A stretch of 64,000 nt of DNA from Nitzschia sp. DOCU1 (GCA_951394045.1 OX595985.1:5766001-5830000); one strand, 5' to 3'. Shown: positions 50,881-61,478, counted from the stretch's first letter. Notes: a model not told the origin generated them from the sequence alone. Translations and numbers: made by a program.

Positions 50881-51189
50881 TGTCCGACTATGACGTAGCT
50901 AGGCATATGTTTTAGTGTTCCTACTAGGAATTTATCTCGTAGATTCTACACAAACTTGACGACAAAACAAAACGCTGTCAAGTAGCGGCAAATTGAAGTT
51001 TAGGCGGTATTTCATTTTGACGTCTACGGCTTTTTCCGGCTGTTTCCGGCCGTTTCGCGCGTGCCGGCCTGTCGACACGGCAAAATGAAACGGAAATATC
51101 AAAATCTGGGACTCCATATTATCCCGAAAATAATGGTAAATGACTATTGCATTATAAGCATGTTCACTACGCTTAATTACCGTGTGTCT
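50881..51189. other. No gene seen
   Basis: AT-rich sequence upstream of the copia protease fragment. The open frame of that fragment begins here without gag-like features. Confidence 0.35.
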
Positions 51190-51640
51190 GAAGCAAGGAT
51201 GGTGCAAGCTCCCCTGGAGCATGCCCGATTTGTATCCACGTTGGAGGCTGATTCCCATGCAGATACCTTCGTTGCAGGGAAGAATTGCGTGGCAATCAAT
51301 TATACGGAGGGCACCTGCGATGTCCAGCCATACTCGGACGAGTATAAGCCGATGAGGATGAGGAACGTTCCCATCATCAAGGCTGCAACAGGGTTCACCT
51401 CATCACAAGGACTCAATTACATCTTGGTTTTCCCCGAGGCACTGTACATGCCTACATTGGAGCATAGCTTGTTCAATCCCAACCAGCTCCGAGACTTTGG
51501 CACCACTGTCCAGGACAACCCATACAGCCACGAGCCCATGAACATCACATCGGCAGATGGGGCCTTCACAGCATGCCTGCAGTCCAAGGGGACCGACATT
51601 TACTCCCTGAAGACATGGTCACCATCAACAGCTGATCTGA
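51190..51640 (+). pseudogene. CoDi-like copia protease fragment
   Basis: About 150 codons with Asp-Ser-His-Ala-Asp near 51251 and, further on, a YILVFPEALYMPTLEHSL segment and NQLR. These match the protease block of copia B (LDSHAD ... LVIPGMSCHLL ... DQLR). No integrase or RT follows; from about 51640 the sequence belongs to the opposite-strand gene. It is a truncated element. Confidence 0.7.
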
Positions 51641-52637
51641 GCCCATGCCCACATATCGTGTTGTGCGCAGCAGTGCGTTGGACTATATCTCTGACAGGCA
51701 TGTCATTGTCGTCATCACCTGCTTGCTGAGCCAGTCCAAAAACACGAGCTGCATCGCCTGAGCTCCAATACGAGATGATTTCTTGTTCATTACTACAATT
51801 TCCTTCTTCGTGAGTCTCCCCCCCAACAACTAAACAATCTACCTCTTTAGATAGCCTTGTTTTTGAGCGAGTAGTCATATTTTCCATCATCTTTGGTTGG
51901 GGTTTTGGTCGCTTTTGGGTGCTGCCATCTGTGACAATTGAGGCAGCCATCTCGTTAGCAGGGATGGTTCGCTTCCTTGTTGTCGGAGCAAAATCTGCAT
52001 CAGAATACACCCATTTCTTCCACCAATGGTAGGATGGCAGCCTGGGTGGTAGACCATTGGGCTGAAAGCAATAAGCACTCTGCTGTGTAGTGCTTGTTGA
52101 CCCGTTTGTGGGCCTATAGGTGGATTTGTAAACACAGGTAGCATTTGCTACTGTTAGAACATGAATGTCCACACCTTTATAAGGTGGCAGTCTCCCAAAT
52201 GCATGGTTGATTGTTTGTGCATTTATGACTACTGTAGTTGGGATCTGACACCTCTCTTTGATGATTTCAGAAAGGAAGGATGCATCAAGGAATCGCCCAT
52301 GGTATTGTGGGAATCCGTCCATAATGGCACGATAGCATAGAAGGAAGAATTTTGGGCTACTGAGCCGCCTCTTTGTTCCCTCGCAGAGCCACTTTGAAGG
52401 ATACATTTTCAAGGGTTTTGGAATGTTGTTATCAAAAGTTCTCTGCGAGAGAGCAATGTTATCATAATGAATTTGGCCATCAAAAGCAATGCCATGAGGG
52501 TTGTTTTCATTGCAATTGTTGCGCGCACCGATGCAGTCGAAGATCCATGGTGGCAGGTGCGCGCGCATGGTCGAAACGAGCTTTTGTACTGCTTCTACGG
52601 AGTCTACCTTATGACGCGCAAAATTAATGGAAGCCAT
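51600..52637 (-). CDS. Unrecognised 345-aa protein
   Basis: Starts at ATG 52637; an in-frame stop lies about 30 bases upstream, so the start is firm. The first 210 residues look globular: Trp, Cys and Tyr in a regular mix, with a TVVINAQTINHAFG segment and a VDIHVLTVANATCVY segment. Residues 225-300 are basic with KRPKPQPK and TTRSKTR. The tail is acidic and its last codons may overlap sequence from the copia protease fragment. No signal peptide or membrane helix. It could be a host gene or an unfamiliar transposon gene; no TIR was found near it. Confidence 0.45.
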   Translation of the reverse strand: MASINFARHKVDSVEAVQKLVSTMRAHLPPWIFDCIGARNNCNENNPHGIAFDGQIHYDNIALSQRTFDNNIPKPLKMYPSKWLCEGTKRRLSSPKFFLLCYRAIMDGFPQYHGRFLDASFLSEIIKERCQIPTTVVINAQTINHAFGRLPPYKGVDIHVLTVANATCVYKSTYRPTNGSTSTTQQSAYCFQPNGLPPRLPSYHWWKKWVYSDADFAPTTRKRTIPANEMAASIVTDGSTQKRPKPQPKMMENMTTRSKTRLSKEVDCLVVGGETHEEGNCSNEQEIISYWSSGDAARVFGLAQQAGDDDNDMPVRDIVQRTAAHNTICGHGLRSAVDGDHVFRE

Positions 52638-52767
52638 AACTCTGATGAGACCACGGACGGCTATTCAACAACAATAATGTCCTGAAAGGAAACTATTCAA
52701 CTTTTTCCAAAGAGGGCCAGTCCTCCGAGTACAGGTACACCACTCACCACCACCACGAGCATAAGCC

Positions 52768-54111
52768 ATGTCAATAAGTCTCTTGTCATTACCTGGGAAG
52801 AAGGGGGGAATTAAAAAAGCCCGGCTGTCAGTGCCTCTAAGGAAAACCATCCTTATTATGAGTGTCCTCTCCATCGCCATACAGTTTGGATTAACGGCTG
52901 GTTTGCTGCCCCAGTTGGTTCAACTGTCGTTTTCAATTTCCTATTATGAAGAAGTGGAATCCTCCTACAACTTTTCCATTTCCACTGCCGATTATGAAAA
53001 CCCCAAGATTGCCAAGAATGGATGTGGGATCACTGTTGTGTTTATGGATCCTTCCATTGAGGTTGCATCGATGTGGGCACTTGAATCTGCGGCTCATTAC
53101 TTGGACCCAACAGCTCAAGTTTGCATCGTATTGCATACCTCGGCATGCCAAGACCCGTCCATAGAGCACAAAATTGACCGGATTTATTCTGAGGCTAAGC
53201 CCCACTTTCGAAGGTTGATTCGTCAAGGCCAGGTTCGCATCTCGGTGTTGAATCATACCCTGTATAGCTGGGAGTCGTGTTCAAACTTTTACAGTCCCAA
53301 CAACGCATGGTTAAATCATCAATATTGGTCTCAGGAATTCACATTGACTGATTCAGACTTTGTTTTAACTATTCAGTCCGATGCCGCCATTTGTGGACCC
53401 TTCAAATTTCAAAACTGGTTAGATGCTGATTGGGTGGGTGCACCGTGGGGGGGTTGGGTTGGTGACTGGTTTTGTTCCAAGAGTCCCGAACTCTGGAAGG
53501 CCTATCACCAACATGCTGCAGAAACAAGAAACAATGTAAATGCCGCAATACCCCCCTATCCATACACAGGGAAAGACTTGTGTTCTCGTTCAAGATATGA
53601 TATTGGAGTTCACGGCAATGGGGGGCTATCATTACGAAAACGTTCATGGCTGCTAAAAGCAATTGAGTATTGTCCTGCCAAAAGTGCTTTCTATGCAGGG
53701 CTTGATGAAGAATCTTTCCAAAAGGCAACGTGTCATGCCCAACCCCAGACAGAAGATGTATACTTTTCTACTATTTTGAGAGGCTTGAATGCCTCGCTCC
53801 CTTCATTATTGGACGCCGCTTTATTTTCCATGGAAACCACAAACTTTGAGCATATTCAGGCTGCCTACCAAATCAGTGATGAAGTTGTAAAGGAGCGCAT
53901 GGTCCTACGAGGGACGACAAAACCCCTTGGGGTGCACAAGCCATGGCCTTACAATTGGTTTTGGCCACACAGCTTCTGCATGAAGAATTATACGGTAGAA
54001 CTGGATTGCCCATATTTCCTCAAGATCATGGAAAATTCAACAGAAGCACAAAATGCCTTGGCCGGACGAGGCTATCCAAGATGCTTCCATGTTTCTTTCC
54101 CCGCATTCTAA
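52768..54111 (+). CDS. DUF5672-type glycosyltransferase, right copy, intact
   Basis: 447 aa from ATG 52768. The N-terminus is short and basic, with one hydrophobic helix at about 26-47 (type II membrane topology, so the catalytic part would face the ER/Golgi lumen). The domain includes TIQSDAAICGP, ADWVGAPWGG, a GNGGLSLRKRSW motif around 285-300, an acidic EDVYFS motif near 325 and GVHKPW near the end; this is the layout of DUF5672 proteins, thought to be glycosyltransferases. Donor and acceptor are unknown. Several N-x-S/T sites fit lumenal exposure. It is about 90 percent identical by eye to the left copy, which is broken by a stop. A coiled-coil gene remnant follows within 60 bases. Confidence 0.85.
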   Translation: MSISLLSLPGKKGGIKKARLSVPLRKTILIMSVLSIAIQFGLTAGLLPQLVQLSFSISYYEEVESSYNFSISTADYENPKIAKNGCGITVVFMDPSIEVASMWALESAAHYLDPTAQVCIVLHTSACQDPSIEHKIDRIYSEAKPHFRRLIRQGQVRISVLNHTLYSWESCSNFYSPNNAWLNHQYWSQEFTLTDSDFVLTIQSDAAICGPFKFQNWLDADWVGAPWGGWVGDWFCSKSPELWKAYHQHAAETRNNVNAAIPPYPYTGKDLCSRSRYDIGVHGNGGLSLRKRSWLLKAIEYCPAKSAFYAGLDEESFQKATCHAQPQTEDVYFSTILRGLNASLPSLLDAALFSMETTNFEHIQAAYQISDEVVKERMVLRGTTKPLGVHKPWPYNWFWPHSFCMKNYTVELDCPYFLKIMENSTEAQNALAGRGYPRCFHVSFPAF

Positions 54112-54159
54112 AAATTCTCCACGCTTGTCTGGCTCAACAATGCAAAAGCAGCTACAATT

Positions 54160-54960
54160 GCAAGGACACGAAAACCCGAATTTGGATTGGTTACTGGAAT
54201 AAGACCATCGTGGAGGTTCGGAACAAGCCCAACAACAATTGGCTTGGGAAGAACAACAATGCCAGGACAGTTACGCAAAAACAGTTACGCTTGGAGGAAT
54301 TGCACAAGATCGTCATGTCTCTGCCAAGCCCAAGCTGACCAAAGCCGAAAGCAAGACAGCTTGGAACAAGCTCAGCATCGGGGTCAAGCCGCGGCGGAAG
54401 GTAGAATTCTACTAGAAGAACAAGAACGCGTAAAATCGGCCGGTTTGGAAGAATAGAGGCAAGAAGCCTTAAAACAAGCCCAAGAACGGGGCAAGCAAAA
54501 ATTGGTAAATCACGCAAGGACAAGCTCTTTTACAAGCAGAACAACAAGCTCAAGTGGAAATTCTCAAACAAGCCCAATTAGGAGGACAATTGGCGTCTGG
54601 AAGCACCTGCCACCTTCGAAGCCCGCGACAGAGCAAGGCAGTGGAAGAAGCCCTGGCCAAACAGTGAATTGGATTATTTACAAGTGCCGAACGATAAACC
54701 AAGGAACTAGACGAACTGGCAAAACCCGAACAAGCCCGCCAAGCTCGATTGGAACTGGCCAAGGCACGTGGACAACTTCTGCTTTTTTGCGAACGTCAAA
54801 AATTGTCCGATTTGGATTCCAGAGTCAAGTTGATGGACGAAGCTTTTCAACGTGGTGAAGCGGCAGCCAAACGACGTGCCATGCAAGAACAAGCTCAACA
54901 ACAAGAAGAAGAACGATGACGAAGAGTGATCTGGACCATGAACGTCGATGGAGGTGAATG
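54160..54960 (+). pseudogene. Decayed copy of the plastid coiled-coil gene
   Basis: It reads as a broken relative of residues about 325-680 of the coiled-coil protein: ENPNLDWLLE then a stop, followed by EQAQQQLAWEEQQ, and later RRG-AAAEGRILLEEQER-type repeats. Several stops and frame changes are present. Near 54915 it jumps from the mid-gene QQQEEER region straight to the gene's last codons (GACGAAGAGTGA) and 3' flank, so about 500 codons are deleted. It lies directly after the DUF5672 gene, matching the gene order of the left arm. Confidence 0.8.
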
Positions 54961-55260
54961 CTCATCCTGTGCATGATACTGAATAAGAAGGTAATTCGTG
55001 AAATTGGCAACTTTAAATTTGTGACAACCTGTTTCTAATAGGTATTCGATACAACAAACGAATTATTAATCCAATTCGGAATTCGTGAAATAGATGATTT
55101 TATTTTGACAACAGGTATTCGATACAAAAAGCGAACTTTTACTCCAAGTCGTCGGCCGTTTTCTCTATGTAATTTCTCGTATGTATTCTACCAGTAGCTG
55201 CTGAACTGCTTCCACTGCCTTCGTTCTAAGCTAAGCTAAAGCTAAGAACTAACATTACGG
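54961..55260. other. Intergenic; 3' flank of the coiled-coil remnant
   Basis: Up to about 55015 it matches the sequence downstream of the left coiled-coil gene. A short motif AGGTATTCGATACAA occurs twice (near 55040 and 55121). No gene. Confidence 0.5.
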
Positions 55261-55436
55261 GAATAGATACACTTCTATCTTCAGAATACTACTAGTAGTG
55301 CATGCTTTGATAGATGAAGCTGTGGCACGAACAAAGGTAAAGCATCCCAGATATCGCAAAAGAAAACAACCCCTCCCATGGCTGCTCACTAAAACCTCGC
55401 TCTAGGAAACGTGCCATTTTGCATCATTGTAATACA
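55261..55436 (-). mobile_element. Diverged fragment of the A-family transposase C-terminus
   Basis: The sequence tracks 28412-28570 of A1: CACTTCTATCTT, AATACTACTAGT, then GGTAAA(T)GC, CCCAGAT and CAAAAGAAA. On the minus strand it encodes remains of the A1 C-terminus (KMARFLERGFSEQPWE against KMSRFIRRGFTEQMWE) with a frameshift. It shows that family A is dispersed and old. Confidence 0.7.
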
Positions 55437-55574
55437 CATAGCGCCGAAAAGGCGTCCGAGGCGCCCAAGGAATACTTCCTGCATGCCAAGACTGTTGGAA
55501 AATTAGGGGACCACCCTTGCTCGGATCCACCGTCTGTACCCGATTTCTGGCAAATGGCACTGAAGTCAAAGTCT

Positions 55575-56084
55575 TTAGTCCACAATGTTTTCGCTGGTAG
55601 CTGTATTGTAGTTATTTGTTAGGCTTTGCAGCAGCCTCTTGCTCACGTTTCTCTTTTGACGCAACAGTTCCAAGTAGTGCAATGAGGCAGATTCATTTTC
55701 CTTGGTAATTTTGCAGTTGTAGTTTTGGGGAAAGCACATGCCGGCAGCGTCTGACCTGGTGGTACTACTAGACGGAAATGTGGCACCATGTTTTTCCTTG
55801 TCACTTGCAGCAGCAGCAGCAGAATGCCATGGATGTGCCATTATCACCTCCAGCACCTTTTCTGTTCCATAATTTTCAAACAAAGTTGTAATTAATTGGA
55901 AGAAGAAGCTACATTCGCTTCTTGGGTGCTCTGGGACGACGGGGATGACATGGTGGTAAATGATCCAAACGATCGGTGCAACATAAAATGGGAGGGTCAC
56001 CGAGAGTATGATTGTTTGTTTCCTCATCAGAAAAGCAGCGGATCGCTTCTGCAGAATAGAACTGCCGTTGCGTGCATCGAACAT
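55575..56084 (-). CDS. Small single-pass membrane protein, unrecognised
   Basis: 169 codons ending at 55575. An ATG inside the frame about 60 bases down begins MRKQTIILSV and leads straight into a hydrophobic helix of about 22 residues, so this is probably the true start, giving a signal-anchor or signal-peptide protein of about 150 aa. The rest is Ser-rich with an Ala run, and basic near the C-terminus. No catalytic motif. It could be a real small gene or a decayed type II glycosyltransferase start. Confidence 0.35.
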   Translation of the reverse strand: MFDARNGSSILQKRSAAFLMRKQTIILSVTLPFYVAPIVWIIYHHVIPVVPEHPRSECSFFFQLITTLFENYGTEKVLEVIMAHPWHSAAAAASDKEKHGATFPSSSTTRSDAAGMCFPQNYNCKITKENESASLHYLELLRQKRNVSKRLLQSLTNNYNTATSENIVD

Positions 56085-56108
56085 GCCGCCGAGTGCGTAG
56101 AGGCATGA

Positions 56109-56441
56109 GAATTTTTTACCGGTAGTAACTGCGCGCGCGGCGTCTTCACATCATTACTATGGTACTCACGCATCATGCCTACCTACCTTTCTGCATGCGT
56201 ACCTGTGAACCAATGGACTACGTACCTACACATGGTCCATCCACCGCTCTTTATTGTCACCACACCATTCACACCGATGCCATCATGCATTCATGCTTGC
56301 CATATCCATCAATGGACGCAATCCCATGTTGACAACCATTGCCCATGGTGTTGTTGGTAGTACTAGTAGTAGTCATCCAAACCCAGGGCTGCTGCTACTA
56401 ACTAACAGCACTACTTCTTCTTCAACGCGGGAACAACTACC
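56109..56441. promoter_or_regulatory. Upstream region of the GT47-like gene
   Basis: No coding feature. It lies directly upstream of the ATG at 56442 and should contain its promoter; it includes an AGTAGT-type microsatellite near 56356-56371. Confidence 0.35.
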
Positions 56442-57641
56442 ATGAGGTTTCGTCGTTGGAGAGGGACGCAGTACCTCTTTCTTCTCTTTGGCGTCTTCAT
56501 GTCATGGACTTTGCTTTCGATGCGATTTTTTCTTGGAGGTCCAAAAAAATTCAGGGTTCCCCAATTTGACTTTGACGACGCGATGACGCCGTTCCCGGGG
56601 CAACGACGCTATTATTCGGATCGCAATCGCCTAAAGGAATTGGTAGCACTGGGACCTCACTTTTGGACGACGCAAAGTGGCTGTCGGATTGCAAGATGGT
56701 TCTATCCAACCCCCCATGGCGAACCTCGACTGCGGGACTGCTCGAATCAAGTACCAGAAAACATTGCGCCAAGACAGTTAACTTTGGAAACATTATCACA
56801 AGTGCAAGACGGGGATACTATTTATGTGACGTTTCTGAATTTGCCAGACTTTGTTAATGACATGTTGGATCAACTGACGGTCAATGTTGTTGTATTGTCA
56901 GGACAAATTCAAATGGTATCCCCGAGTCCCAACCAAACCATTTTGAGTCTTCTCAATCATCCCCGAGTGCTGTATTGGTTTTGTCAAAACATACCCATGT
57001 ATGGAGGCCCTGATAAGTTTCATTCCAAACTATCGCCGTTGCCGTATGGTCTCAAGGAGGTCATTCAACGGCCCGAAACATTGAATCGGCCTCTACATGC
57101 CTTTATCAGGGTGTTTATGGAGAGTTTGGACACTCCCATTGTCAAGAGTGAAACCATCTTCTCTGGCTTTGTGGCAAAGACGAATCCTTCCCGAACCAGT
57201 TTGGTGCACGAACCGGCACTACCGCCAGACGAGTTTATGCGGAGAGTGGCACAATCTCAGTACATTCTGTCGCCCAATGGTGATCGTCCCGAATGTTATC
57301 GACATTATGAAGCGATTGGATTGGGAACGATTCCTATTACCGAGTTGGATCCCTACCTATTTCGACATTTAGGCGACGCCCCCATTGTCTACAACAATAC
57401 AGACTGGAATTTGCAGAGCTTGCAATATCAATTCACCCCAACAATAAACACCACTACTACAGACACGTCCATGGTCAATCGCAATATGATACTGGAAGAG
57501 TATTGGATGGAGTATATGGATTGGACTGTGGGGCGGCGATTAACGTGGTGGAATGTGGAGGAGCATCGACCCATGCTCGTGCCTGAATTATTTCATGCTA
57601 ATTTTTCAAACAGCAGCCGGATGATACTAAAAACATTTTGA
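56442..57641 (+). CDS. GT47 exostosin/RXYLT1-like glycosyltransferase
   Basis: 399 aa from ATG 56442. Basic N-terminus followed by a signal-anchor helix (about 11-28), typical of a Golgi type II enzyme. Residues 180-300 contain the exostosin-type nucleotide-sugar region, with ILSPNGDRPECYRHYEA and GLGTIPI near 275-300, the part that is conserved in GT47 and in RXYLT1-like xylosyltransferases. It probably transfers a sugar to a secreted glycan; the sugar is unknown. The frame ends in TGA right after an A run (CTAAAAACA). With one more A the frame would run on into the LNR repeats at 57638-57975, so the gene may be truncated by a 1-nt loss. Confidence 0.8.
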   Translation: MRFRRWRGTQYLFLLFGVFMSWTLLSMRFFLGGPKKFRVPQFDFDDAMTPFPGQRRYYSDRNRLKELVALGPHFWTTQSGCRIARWFYPTPHGEPRLRDCSNQVPENIAPRQLTLETLSQVQDGDTIYVTFLNLPDFVNDMLDQLTVNVVVLSGQIQMVSPSPNQTILSLLNHPRVLYWFCQNIPMYGGPDKFHSKLSPLPYGLKEVIQRPETLNRPLHAFIRVFMESLDTPIVKSETIFSGFVAKTNPSRTSLVHEPALPPDEFMRRVAQSQYILSPNGDRPECYRHYEAIGLGTIPITELDPYLFRHLGDAPIVYNNTDWNLQSLQYQFTPTINTTTTDTSMVNRNMILEEYWMEYMDWTVGRRLTWWNVEEHRPMLVPELFHANFSNSSRMILKTF

Positions 57642-57975
57642 CCTGGGCTGGCAAGCACAAGATCAGCGTATCGTTTCCAATGGCGCTTACCGAGAATTGC
57701 CAAGAAGTAGCAGAACCCACTCAGTCTCCTACTCTCTCAGCGGTTAGTCTTTGTACTCCTGCCGACAAAGATGCTACGGTTACCGAACTATTTTTAATTG
57801 GGAGTGAATATTGTGATGGAGAGCAATACATGATGGAACAGTGTGGCTATGATGGCGGTGACTGTATCCCGACTGCAATGTGACCGAGCCATCTTATATT
57901 GGAGATGGAATGTGTGATGGAGGCCACTACATGGCGGAGGAGTGCGGCAATGACGGTGGCGACTGTCCAAGAACC
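57638..57975 (+). pseudogene. Two LNR (Notch-type) repeats downstream of the GT47 gene, frameshifted
   Basis: One frame to 57883 ends in Cys-Asp-Gly ... [10 protein letters not shown], the classic pattern of a LIN-12/Notch repeat that binds calcium. A second repeat (IGDGMCDGG ... [10 protein letters not shown]) follows in another frame to the stop at about 57975. One-base changes at 57628-57640 and near 57870 would join GT47, linker and both repeats into one protein. I infer a broken GT47-LNR fusion; separate genes are less likely because neither repeat has its own start. Confidence 0.65.
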
Positions 57976-59616
57976 TAAAAATGGCTACCAGTAATAGATT
58001 CTGCCAGCTCTTAGCTAGTATGTGACTCTGGCTGCTGCTAATAAATAGATTATTTGGTTCTAGTAGCTGAAAGCTAGTATGTAATAGCCAATAGAGTTAT
58101 ATATTCCAGCATTCTAGTAAACGTTTTTTCGCGTTTCGTCACTGGCGGCGTGGGCACAACAAATGATACCTCCTCGTGTCAAAGAAAATTCACGTCTCAC
58201 CAAGAAAGAGTCCAAGTTCCTAGCCATTTCCATCCACGACTGATTCTTGGACGTCCAGGATTGCAGGTGCATGGTCCCATACCTTGAGTCGGGCATGTAT
58301 GTTGAAATTGCACAAACCCTGCCACTTCACCCCGAGCCACGGCAAAGTCTTTCACCAAGGATCCACAAGAACACAATTCGAAAGGACGACATTCGGGAGG
58401 GGAGAGCCTTGGGTCATGGGACGCGACAATAGATAGTGAGGATAATTGCGCCACCAATCCTACCAAAGTAGTCTACTATTGTTGCAGTATTATTCGAGCT
58501 CACCCGCGAAAAGTAGTAGCGATCTTGTTGTCGTAGCTGCCAATTTGTGGCACGTCGTCGATGGGAGCCCCGAGTAGCAAGGATGGTTACGGATCATCAT
58601 GGTGTGTCCTCGACTGTCAGCCACTGCGAGTTGAATTGAATTGCCATTCTTAAATCGTATTGTAGTCCACGCCCTTGTACGGACGGCCACCATGACGTGG
58701 TACTGCTGGTGGTGAGGTGACGGATTTGCTACATAGGGCGCCCAGCAACAAGAATTCTCCATGAGCAGCACATAATGACGCCACACGATACCCTTGCCGG
58801 TACCGTCAGTCCAATAACCCCTTGGTACCGTCAATAATGGGAACCAAAAAAAAACCAAACCCATTTGTCATGACGTTGCGATTGATGAACATGATGATGA
58901 TCCAGCGCCATATATATCTTGGTGTGACTGTCGGCAACATGGCATGAATATTTGCGGTTGCATTTCCAATGGTATCCTGATAGGGGGACTCTTATGCCAC
59001 CATGGTACTATACAGACTTGCAATTGATTACCAAGGCATCTTCTTCGTTTTCCACTCTAAAAATCGTGGGGAAAATCGTTCGCCAAGCCAAGCCATTCCC
59101 ACAAGGCTGGAATGGCAAGATTGGTCGCCGCCGAGCGTGACAATACTAGCGTCGACCTTGCTTTTTTCTTGATAGTAGTCGTAGCCAGGATAGTCACGAC
59201 GACGACCCACAATTCCACTGTACACACGTGTGTGCTTCTTCCGATACCCACACAAGTCGTGGCCAAGAATGTATTGCATTTGGCATTTGGGAATCAAATG
59301 TCGCTGCAGGGACGACATTTACATTTTATTCCCAGAATGTCAGTAGTAGTAGTAGTACTAAAATCAGCATGAACTTTTTTTACCCGAGACGCTGTAGTTC
59401 CCAGGTTGCGAGAGGTGGCATGGTGGGGAAAAGAAAGAAAGAGACACATGCGAATTAATTGTGGATGTTGTTGTTGTTGTTGTTGACACCATGATTCCAA
59501 ACGTACCGATACGCCGTCCGTCGTTTCCAGAAAAGAAACATGAAGATCTTTTGCTCTCGTCGAGCGAGCGACACCCGGTTCTAAATTCGCAGCAGCACAT
59601 TACTTTGAGAATGAAT
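57976..59616. other. Intergenic, several short unsupported frames
   Basis: No recognised protein. A minus-strand frame at 58490-58864 (124 codons) and one at 59028-59318 (96 codons) have natural-looking composition but no start context or domain. There are short GTA and GTT microsatellites near 59346 and 59467. Unresolved; they could be exons of an unknown gene. Confidence 0.35.
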
Positions 59617-59797
59617 AGAAACCATCCACTGCTTCGCTGCCATCTCCTGCGACTAAGCAAGACAGCAAGTCGAAAAGCAACACGCTTCCCATGGACGAGA
59701 AGGATGTCCTAGAATTGTTGTCGAGAGGCAAGCTTGAAAACCTGGATGTCATTATTGATGAGGAACACCCCAAAGAGGATAGCATTGACGAAGAGTG
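59617..59797 (+). pseudogene. Orphan 3' end of the plastid coiled-coil gene
   Basis: It encodes the final 60 or so residues of the coiled-coil protein (KPSTAS..., MDEKDVLELLSRGKLENLDVI...) and its stop, almost identical to 14011-13830 on the opposite strand. Similarity starts abruptly at about 59617. The 3' flank continues to match the left arm to 60082, where a TIR element was inserted, and resumes at 61408. Confidence 0.9.
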
Positions 59798-60082
59798 ATC
59801 TGGACGATGAATGGCGATGGTATGGAATGTTCGTCCTGTGTATGATATTGAATAAGTATGTAATTCGTGAAATAGATAGCTTTAAAGGTTTGGCGTTCGG
59901 TATTCCATTCCATTTTTCCGTCGATGATGTGCGCGCGCGTTTGCGAATACGGACACGCGCCGGCCAACCCCATTGCTGTCAGTTGCCAACCTTGGCCTAT
60001 GCATGCCATGCTCTGCGACGACACCACACAAGTCGCTATCTCAAGCCCCGCGCGACTTGAGCACCCAAATCAGACGGCGACT

Positions 60083-60112
60083 CTAGCGGTTCCAAACCCC
60101 GTGTAAACGTCT
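60083..60112. repeat. Left TIR of the 60-kb element
   Basis: Inverted partner of 61375-61404; outer 14 and inner 10 bases are identical. Confidence 0.9.
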
Positions 60113-61374
60113 GATTTTCGTACCAAGCCAGACGGTACAAAAATGACCCATCCGAACCACGAAACGAACGACGATATCGTGGCGAATTTAGTCAAGACAT
60201 GCTGTCACCGACGATACAACACGAGGGACAAAAACAACACCAACGAGACAATCAACCACTTCCAATAATTACTTTTCGACATGGAAGTCCGCATTCCCTC
60301 GAACTCGGTGCATGGAAGATAGAAGAGTGAACTTCTCCCGGGAAGGCGCTTTCGGAACCTCTTCAAATCGAGGTCCTTCGTGAGTTTAAGAGAGCAATCA
60401 CTATGGACGCGTGCGGATACAAGGCTTGGCATGCATGGGTCCTGCTAAATTTTAGACTTGCTCTACAGATGGACGAGTGCGAAGACAACCCATCAGTCTT
60501 GGGACAAAAAGATGGAGCGCTTCCCGTTTGATGATGAAGTTCTCGCACCACACCCTGCAAAATATCAAGCTTGGAGGATCGCAACGTCGTCACAACCTCT
60601 TCTTCTTCGTCTACCAAAATATTGCGGATCGTGGTTGGACCGTCACTGGCTTCTAGCAGTAATGACGGAGGGCGGAGCAGCCAAGACGCCGGCTTGTTCC
60701 TGCTAATGCTGCTTCTGTCAGTCGGCGTTTGATTGGCGGCATGGAGAAAAAGCGAGCATGAGGAGTCCATGGCGTCCAATGCTGCTGCCAATCCAAGCGT
60801 GCCAATTGATTCAGATGGTGGTCGCTGCAGCGTCTTGAACGAGTCCATCACCGAGGGACATGACCAAGACGCCGACGACGATACTGCCGGCGGCGGTCAC
60901 GTCTTGTTACCCGAAAGCGTCAATCATCTTCGATCTGTTCCGGTTCGTCGTCCGAACGAAACGGCCATATGTAATTCGTCTAGTACTAATAGATTAGAGA
61001 TGCGTAATTCGTCTATAGTACTAATAGATTAGAGATGTGTCATCCATACTCCATTGAATTTTGGCAGCCGACCGACGGCGGTGCACAATGCGCCGCATTG
61101 TTCGAATGTCACCATATCTTTCTCAAAAATGAATATCTCAGAACTCTTTTTTGCATAAGCCTCTATCAATAGTATTCAAAGCTCTGTGCAAAAAAGATGT
61201 CTGAGATACAATGTTTGGATGAAGTAATGATCTATAGAATGGTGTCCATGGTCGGACCGAGATTTCGTTTCCGTGATAGCATCGAGCGAAAACATCATCG
61301 CGCCCAAAAAATGATTCCAAGTTTGACTAATTTGATTGCAATTATTCATGATTCAAAAGTTAATCCCGGACGCG

Positions 61375-61404
61375 AGACGTTTACGCGCACTTTGGAACCG
61401 CTAG
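61375..61404. repeat. Right TIR of the 60-kb element
   Basis: Inverted partner of 60083-60112, ending GGAACCGCTAG and followed by ACT. Confidence 0.9.
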
Positions 61405-61478
61405 ACTCAACAACAACAAACCCATGCCCGGATGTGAAACAATCTCCAAGATCATTATTGCACGAATTCTCCGAGAAG

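Larger units (their letters stand above)
60083..61404. mobile_element. Non-autonomous TIR transposon, TSD ACT
   Basis: The ends (60083-60112 and 61375-61404) are inverted repeats of 30 bp with 26 matches, starting CTAGCGGTTCCAAA. ACT flanks both sides (60080-60082, 61405-61407). The uninterrupted left-arm sequence (near 13533-13537, opposite strand) has a single ACT there, so the empty site is known. The 1322 bases hold no transposase; a 162-codon minus-strand frame (60363-60851) has no domain. A 33-bp tandem repeat lies near 60971-61035. Superfamily unclear (3-bp duplication). Confidence 0.88.

Noticed and set aside
58490..59318. Two minus-strand frames as exons of one gene
   Set aside because: They look protein-like but I found no convincing splice sites, start or domain, so no gene is called.
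60363..60851. 162-codon frame as the transposase of the 60-kb TIR element
   Set aside because: No DDE or DNA-binding motif can be seen; composition is Ser/Leu-rich and unremarkable.
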